16,171 bases of DNA, taken from Candidatus Odinarchaeota archaeon. Its GTDB lineage: Archaea; Asgardarchaeota; Baldrarchaeia; Baldrarchaeales; DXJG01. The notes under the pieces are model-generated. The model made no database searches and was not told the DNA's origin. It saw only the letters and a program-made list of their open reading frames with translations. The stretch is from positions 1 through 16,171 of the forward strand of contig JAGGSW010000150.1 of the NCBI GenBank assembly GCA_021158895.1. Direction: 5' to 3'. Shown here one piece after another: positions 12,928 through 16,171 of the stretch. The first letter of the stretch is position 1. Every line of letters starts with the position of its first letter. The position numbers and the translations under genes are program-made.

Positions 12928-13641
12928 ATGGCTTTTGAGAAAGAGATTGTGCTTTGTATTTTGAAGCTTACGAAGGTTGTTAAAGGACTTTCTATTGAAG
13001 ATATTGTGGCGTGTAGTGGTTTTGCTTCCACTTTGGTCAAAAAAACTGTAGGTAGGTTAAGGGAACGTGATTTAATAATTGTTGAGGGAAAGAAGTTGCT
13101 TGTAAACGATGAAAAGAGATTAAGATTGGCTTGTTTTGCTGCTAGTTTGGGTTGTGATGTTGAAAGAATTTCTCGCTTTCTGACTTGGAGAGAGTTTGAA
13201 GTCTTTTGTTCTAACATCCTTGAGAGTTGCGGCTTTAAATCGTTTTTAAATTTTCGTTTTAAGCATAGAACTGGTAGACGCGAAATGGATGTCTTAGGTT
13301 TACGGAGACCCTTTATTTTATGTATTGACGCTAAGCAGTGGGGAGCTCGTTTCGGTAAGACTTCTGGTTTAAGAAATGCTATAAAAAAACATGTTGAGAG
13401 AGTTAAACTTCTTGGCGATGTAATCGACAAATATGTGCTAAATTTGGGCATTGAGGATTGGGGTGAAGGGGTTTTAGTTCCTCTTTTAGTTACTTTATTT
13501 CAAGAAAAAATTATGCTCGAATTTGATGTCCCTGTTGTTCCAATTTTTAAGTTAAGTTCTTTTTTAATGGATTTTGATGGTTACTTAGATGAACTACGTT
13601 TTTATAAAGTTACATTACCTAGGCAGAGGAAGATTATTTAA
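12928..13641 (+). CDS. Winged-helix protein with PD-(D/E)XK nuclease-like domain
   Basis: A 237-residue protein. Residues 1-65 look like a winged helix-turn-helix (LSIEDIVACSGFASTLVKKT then RLRERDLIIVEGKKL). Residues 85-180 resemble the Mrr/restriction endonuclease-like fold: TWREFEVFCSNILESCGF (86-103) is the usual N-terminal helix, with Glu91; REMDVLGL places Asp121; and ILCIDAKQW supplies Asp134-x-Lys136, the (D/E)xK part. These are the expected catalytic residues of a DNA-cleaving enzyme, so it is probably active. No cognate methyltransferase is nearby, so a restriction-modification role is not supported. It is first in a likely three-gene operon, with gaps of 42 and 11 nt. ATG is preferred; the ribosome binding site AAGGGAT (12914-12920) is weak. 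Confidence 0.75.
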   Translation: MAFEKEIVLCILKLTKVVKGLSIEDIVACSGFASTLVKKTVGRLRERDLIIVEGKKLLVNDEKRLRLACFAASLGCDVERISRFLTWREFEVFCSNILESCGFKSFLNFRFKHRTGRREMDVLGLRRPFILCIDAKQWGARFGKTSGLRNAIKKHVERVKLLGDVIDKYVLNLGIEDWGEGVLVPLLVTLFQEKIMLEFDVPVVPIFKLSSFLMDFDGYLDELRFYKVTLPRQRKII

Positions 13642-13683
13642 TAGTATGTAGAAGTTTTGTAGTTTGTGGCGGTGTGATGCACA

Positions 13684-14268
13684 ATGGAGGAAGACCTTGG
13701 GAAAAAATCTAGGAGAATAGTTTTAAGGCTTCTTGGAATTATGTACGATATCCGTAGTAAATGGGAAAAGAGACTTGAAAGTTTCATGAATCGCTATACT
13801 TCCCAAAGTATTGGGGAATTTCCTTTTTCTGAATTTAAAGATATTGTTTTAGGATATTTTGCAGATTTTCATTCGGAACTATCTAGGTCTGTTGTTAAGT
13901 ATGTTCAAACGCTAATTGAAAAATATACTTCCACTATCGAAGATTTAGAGACACGTATTGCAAGTTCAAAAATATATAATAATGTGGTTGAAGATTTAAG
14001 AAAGGAAGTCGAGACCTTACGTGAAAAGAATACAAAGCTACAAAATTTTATGAAGAAAGAATTGTTAAGAACTGTAAAGTATAAGATTTTAGCTGTTTTA
14101 GAAAAAGATGGAGAGCTAAATGTAAAGAAACTTGCCGCAAGATTGAACGTCTCCGAGAATCAGGTTAGAAAGTACTTGAAGGAACTAGAAGATGAAAAGT
14201 TTATCGAGATAAGGAGGGATGTTCGCCCATATGTTATTTCTCTTTTAAAGACACCTTGGAGCTTTTAG
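13684..14268 (+). CDS. Coiled-coil protein with C-terminal winged helix
   Basis: A 194-residue protein I cannot name. Residues 1-70 are helical and charged, about 75-130 have coiled-coil character (VEDLRKEVETLREKNTKLQ is heptad-like), and 135-190 form a winged helix-turn-helix, with KYKILAVLEKDGELNVKKL followed by NVSENQVRKYLKELEDEKF. This architecture suggests an oligomeric DNA-binding regulator. The ATG start follows GGTGTGAT at 13671-13678, and the next gene starts 11 nt after its stop. It may regulate or work with its operon partners (nuclease-like protein and ATP-grasp ligase); that is inference from order alone. Confidence 0.72.
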   Translation: MEEDLGKKSRRIVLRLLGIMYDIRSKWEKRLESFMNRYTSQSIGEFPFSEFKDIVLGYFADFHSELSRSVVKYVQTLIEKYTSTIEDLETRIASSKIYNNVVEDLRKEVETLREKNTKLQNFMKKELLRTVKYKILAVLEKDGELNVKKLAARLNVSENQVRKYLKELEDEKFIEIRRDVRPYVISLLKTPWSF

Positions 14269-14279
14269 AGGGATAGAAA

Positions 14280-15164
14280 ATGCGTATTGGTATTGTTTAT
14301 TATCTTAGCAAACGAAATTGGATTTTTAGAGAACTTGATAGAGCTATTAGAAAAAATGGCGGCGAACCCGTTTATATCCCCATTAGGAGTATAACTTCCC
14401 GGCTTGTAGATGTTGAGAACTTTACTTCAGGTGGTTTAAACCTAATTAATGATGTTGATGCTGTTCTTCTTAGAACTTTTGGTTTTGGGACCACTGATCA
14501 GATAACTTTTAGAGTCAGTTTTTTTGAACATTTAGAACTCTGTGGTATACCCGTAGTTAATAGTAGTTACGCGTTTAGACGCGCTAAAGACAAGTATGCT
14601 ACTATTTATACTTTAAAAAGGGCTGGTATACGCGTTCCTAGAACCGTTGTAACAGAAAGTTTGGGCGCCGCCATAAGAGCTGCTAGAAAATTTGGGAATG
14701 TTGTTATTAAGCCTTTAATAGGTGCACGCGGCCTTGGTGTGATCCGTACTGATAATTTTGACTTAGCGTATAGAATTTTGAAAGCACTGTACAGCCTTGG
14801 TTTTGTTCTATATGTTCAAGAATATATTGAGAGACCCGATAGGGATATTAGGGCTTTTGTCGTTGGAGATGAAGTTGTCGCGTCTATGTATCGTTATTCT
14901 CCTCCTGGTGAATGGAAAACAAATATCTCGATTGGCGGTAGAGCTGAGGCTATAAAATTGGAAGAGGAATTGGAAGAATTAGCGATAAGGGCTTCTAAAG
15001 CTATAGGTTTAGACTATGCTGGAGTGGATATCATTGAAAGCAAGGAAGGACCTATGGTGATTGAAGTTAATGCTGCACCTTCTTGGCATGGTCTACAAAA
15101 AGTTAGTAAGGTTAATATCGCAGATAAAATAATAAAGCATGTTGTCAAAAAAATTAAGAAATAA
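14280..15164 (+). CDS. RimK-family ATP-grasp ligase (glutamate ligase-like)
   Basis: A 294-residue ATP-grasp enzyme of the RimK family, which joins an amino acid, usually glutamate, to a carboxylate through an acyl-phosphate. The RTFGFGTTDQITFRVSFFEHLE region (65-86) and NSSYAFRRAKDKYAT (94-108) match archaeal members such as the tetrahydromethanopterin glutamate ligase MptN and the F420 ligase CofF. ATP-grasp residues are visible: Lys105, Lys144 in VVIKP, the Gly loop GARGLGV (148-154), Glu181, Asp189/Arg191, Asp250, and the magnesium ligands Glu262 and Asn264 in IEVNAAP. Which acceptor it uses cannot be read; a cofactor tail, a protein C-terminus or a lysine-biosynthesis carrier are all possible. 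It is last in the operon and its stop is 6 nt from that of the convergent gene. Confidence 0.85.
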   Translation: MRIGIVYYLSKRNWIFRELDRAIRKNGGEPVYIPIRSITSRLVDVENFTSGGLNLINDVDAVLLRTFGFGTTDQITFRVSFFEHLELCGIPVVNSSYAFRRAKDKYATIYTLKRAGIRVPRTVVTESLGAAIRAARKFGNVVIKPLIGARGLGVIRTDNFDLAYRILKALYSLGFVLYVQEYIERPDRDIRAFVVGDEVVASMYRYSPPGEWKTNISIGGRAEAIKLEEELEELAIRASKAIGLDYAGVDIIESKEGPMVIEVNAAPSWHGLQKVSKVNIADKIIKHVVKKIKK

Positions 15165-15170
15165 ATATTA

Positions 15171-15860
15171 CTATTTCTTCTCTAGTTTTTTAGTAGTTAC
15201 TTTCCCTGTATGAAGATCAACAGCAATTTTCACTATTCCTTTTGGTGTAGGTATTGTTACTTTCAAACTGTCTTCGGCCTTTTCAATATGAGCCCATGGC
15301 ACCCATTTTTTTATTTTTGAATCCCAAGTATAGGCTTTTATATTTGGCACTTCTTGCATAAATTTCTCGAGCTCAACTAAGTTTTCGAAAAAGAAAGTTT
15401 TTTTATCCTCTGTTATGGCTTTGAAAGGTTTGATTGGACCTTCTATAATTTTGCATTCAGAGCTCCTCGGAGGATAGTGAATATTTTTGAAAGTTATATA
15501 TCGGTTTTGAGCGTCATAATATATAGTGCAATCTGCTGAAACAGTACTTGAAGTGGCAAAGCTTGAAACTTCGTAAATTTTTCTTGCAACTGCAACAAAA
15601 TGCGTAGAAGGCGTTTGATCAAAACTTACCATTATTATGCACATGTTTGTCGATTCTTTTCTTATTTTATCCCAGCGCACAAATACTCTTCCTTCTTTTT
15701 CATCAAATACCTCGTCTAAAAGCTTTTTTACAATAGTGAAAAATGAAGGGGATTCCTCTTTAATTTTTATGTGAAGCGTAGCATTATGTATTCTTCCCCC
15801 TTCGTCCTCACATGTCCTAATGAGATTCCAGCAATCTTCCTCACTAAATTTTGCAGTCAT
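15171..15860 (-). CDS. Conserved-looking protein of unknown function downstream of psmA
   Basis: Not recognised. The ATG at 15860 is chosen because GGAGG (complement of 15868-15872) lies 7 nt upstream; this gives 229 residues, and an ATG 30 nt further up at 15890 lacks a comparable site. The N-terminal half (1-110) mixes helix and strand, with FVRWDKI and a MVSFDQ segment. The C-terminal part has alternating hydrophobic strands (ITFKNIHYPP, VTIPTPKGIVKIAVDLHTG). No membrane segment, signal peptide or catalytic motif is evident. The protein is basic at its end (TTKKLEKK). It lies 43 nt after the proteasome alpha stop on the same strand, and is probably cotranscribed with it. Confidence 0.7.
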   Translation of the reverse strand: MTAKFSEEDCWNLIRTCEDEGGRIHNATLHIKIKEESPSFFTIVKKLLDEVFDEKEGRVFVRWDKIRKESTNMCIIMVSFDQTPSTHFVAVARKIYEVSSFATSSTVSADCTIYYDAQNRYITFKNIHYPPRSSECKIIEGPIKPFKAITEDKKTFFFENLVELEKFMQEVPNIKAYTWDSKIKKWVPWAHIEKAEDSLKVTIPTPKGIVKIAVDLHTGKVTTKKLEKK

Positions 15861-15903
15861 TAAAAATCCTCCGCATTTTAGGGAAGGCAAAGATCATCGT
15901 TTT

Positions 15904-16171
15904 TCATAAGGATGATAACCATTTTGATATTTCGTCTTTTCTCATCTTTTCAAACACTTTATTTTCGATACTTGCTACTGCTAACTCTACGTTGTCCGGT
16001 TCAAGCTCTTTTTCAGCGACCTCTTTTAGCGATTTTAAAGCTAATTTTATGGCTTCATCAAGAGAGAATTCTTTCTTATATTCTTTTTCGAGTATATCAT
16101 TTACTCTTTGTGCGCCTCTTCCTATTGCTGTTGCTTGCCATTCCCAGTATGCTCCTGATGGATGTGTTGAA
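15904..16171 (-). CDS. psmA: Proteasome subunit alpha, C-terminal part (cut by window edge)
   Basis: The last 89 codons of the archaeal 20S proteasome alpha subunit, whose outer rings gate the chamber and dock the PAN/Cdc48 ATPase. The visible sequence contains HPSGAYWEWQATAIGRGAQ, the conserved strand-helix segment of alpha subunits (normally DPSG, here HPSG), then the ILEKEY...FSLDEAIKLALKSL helix and ENVEVAV-like strand, and ends KDEISKWLSSL. The alpha C-terminus ends without the long acidic tail found in some species. The reading frame continues past 16171 and the start is outside the window. The next gene downstream lies 43 nt away on the same strand. Confidence 0.93.
   Translation of the reverse strand, partial: STHPSGAYWEWQATAIGRGAQRVNDILEKEYKKEFSLDEAIKLALKSLKEVAEKELEPDNVELAVASIENKVFEKMRKDEISKWLSSL

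Noticed and set aside
12732..13451. 239-codon ORF on the minus strand opposite the nuclease-like gene
   Set aside because: It is Ser/Pro/Lys-rich with no family features, and it lies antisense to a plus-strand gene with a clear winged helix and PD-(D/E)XK motif. It is a shadow frame.
1..16171. CRISPR array, insertion sequence, attachment site or replication origin
   Set aside because: No regularly spaced repeats, no transposase or integrase-like reading frame, no target-site duplications, and no Orc1/Cdc6 gene or ORB-like repeats were seen.

Overview
This is archaeal chromosomal DNA. The window carries RadA, a HerA-like ATPase, a RecJ/GAN-type DHH phosphoesterase, a 20S proteasome alpha subunit, ribosome binding sites of the GGTGA/GGAGG type, archaeal TATA boxes and a tRNA-Tyr with the archaeal C1-G72 pair. 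That tRNA has three introns, at 30/31, 37/38 and 43/44. Dense non-canonical tRNA introns are best known from Thermoproteota-type (TACK) archaea. A stand-alone CDP-alcohol phosphotransferase that resembles di-myo-inositol-phosphate-phosphate synthase hints at a thermophilic lineage. I would guess a TACK archaeon, possibly Bathyarchaeia-like, but the sequence alone does not settle the taxon.

Layout. 1-2.8 kb: a Nudix hydrolase converges on a short RNase Z-like metallo-beta-lactamase; then a zinc-ribbon methyltransferase and a short NfeD protein form a two-gene operon. 2.8-4.3 kb: a HerA-family ATPase with a coiled-coil tail, on the minus strand. 4.3-7.1 kb: two AT-rich intergenic regions flank an unrecognised 609-residue membrane protein with a large, probably extracytoplasmic domain. 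7.1-8.7 kb: the CDP-alcohol phosphotransferase, preceded by a hairpin that would bury its ribosome binding site, and a TIM-barrel sugar-phosphate isomerase-like protein. 9.1-9.4 kb: the three-intron tRNA-Tyr(GTA). 9.4-12.7 kb: RadA, then on the minus strand an operon of DHH nuclease and a 5-formyltetrahydrofolate cyclo-ligase-like protein whose reading frames overlap by ATGA. 12.9-15.2 kb: a plus-strand operon of a winged-helix/PD-(D/E)XK nuclease-like protein, a coiled-coil/winged-helix protein and a RimK-type ATP-grasp ligase. 15.2-16.2 kb: an unrecognised protein lying just downstream of the C-terminal part of the proteasome alpha subunit, minus strand.

Several products concern DNA repair and processing (RadA, HerA-like, DHH nuclease, PD-(D/E)XK protein), but they sit in separate transcription units, so a single joint pathway is not shown. 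No insertion sequence, CRISPR array, phage gene or other mobile element was seen. Convergent gene ends are tightly packed (4-nt overlap, 6, 13 and 51-nt gaps), and five of fifteen assigned starts are TTG supported by a nearby Shine-Dalgarno sequence. The strongest observation is the tRNA-Tyr, in which two micro-exons of 7 and 6 nt carry the whole anticodon loop and the 3' strand of its stem. A simple reading of the 5' part would wrongly call it tRNA-Trp.
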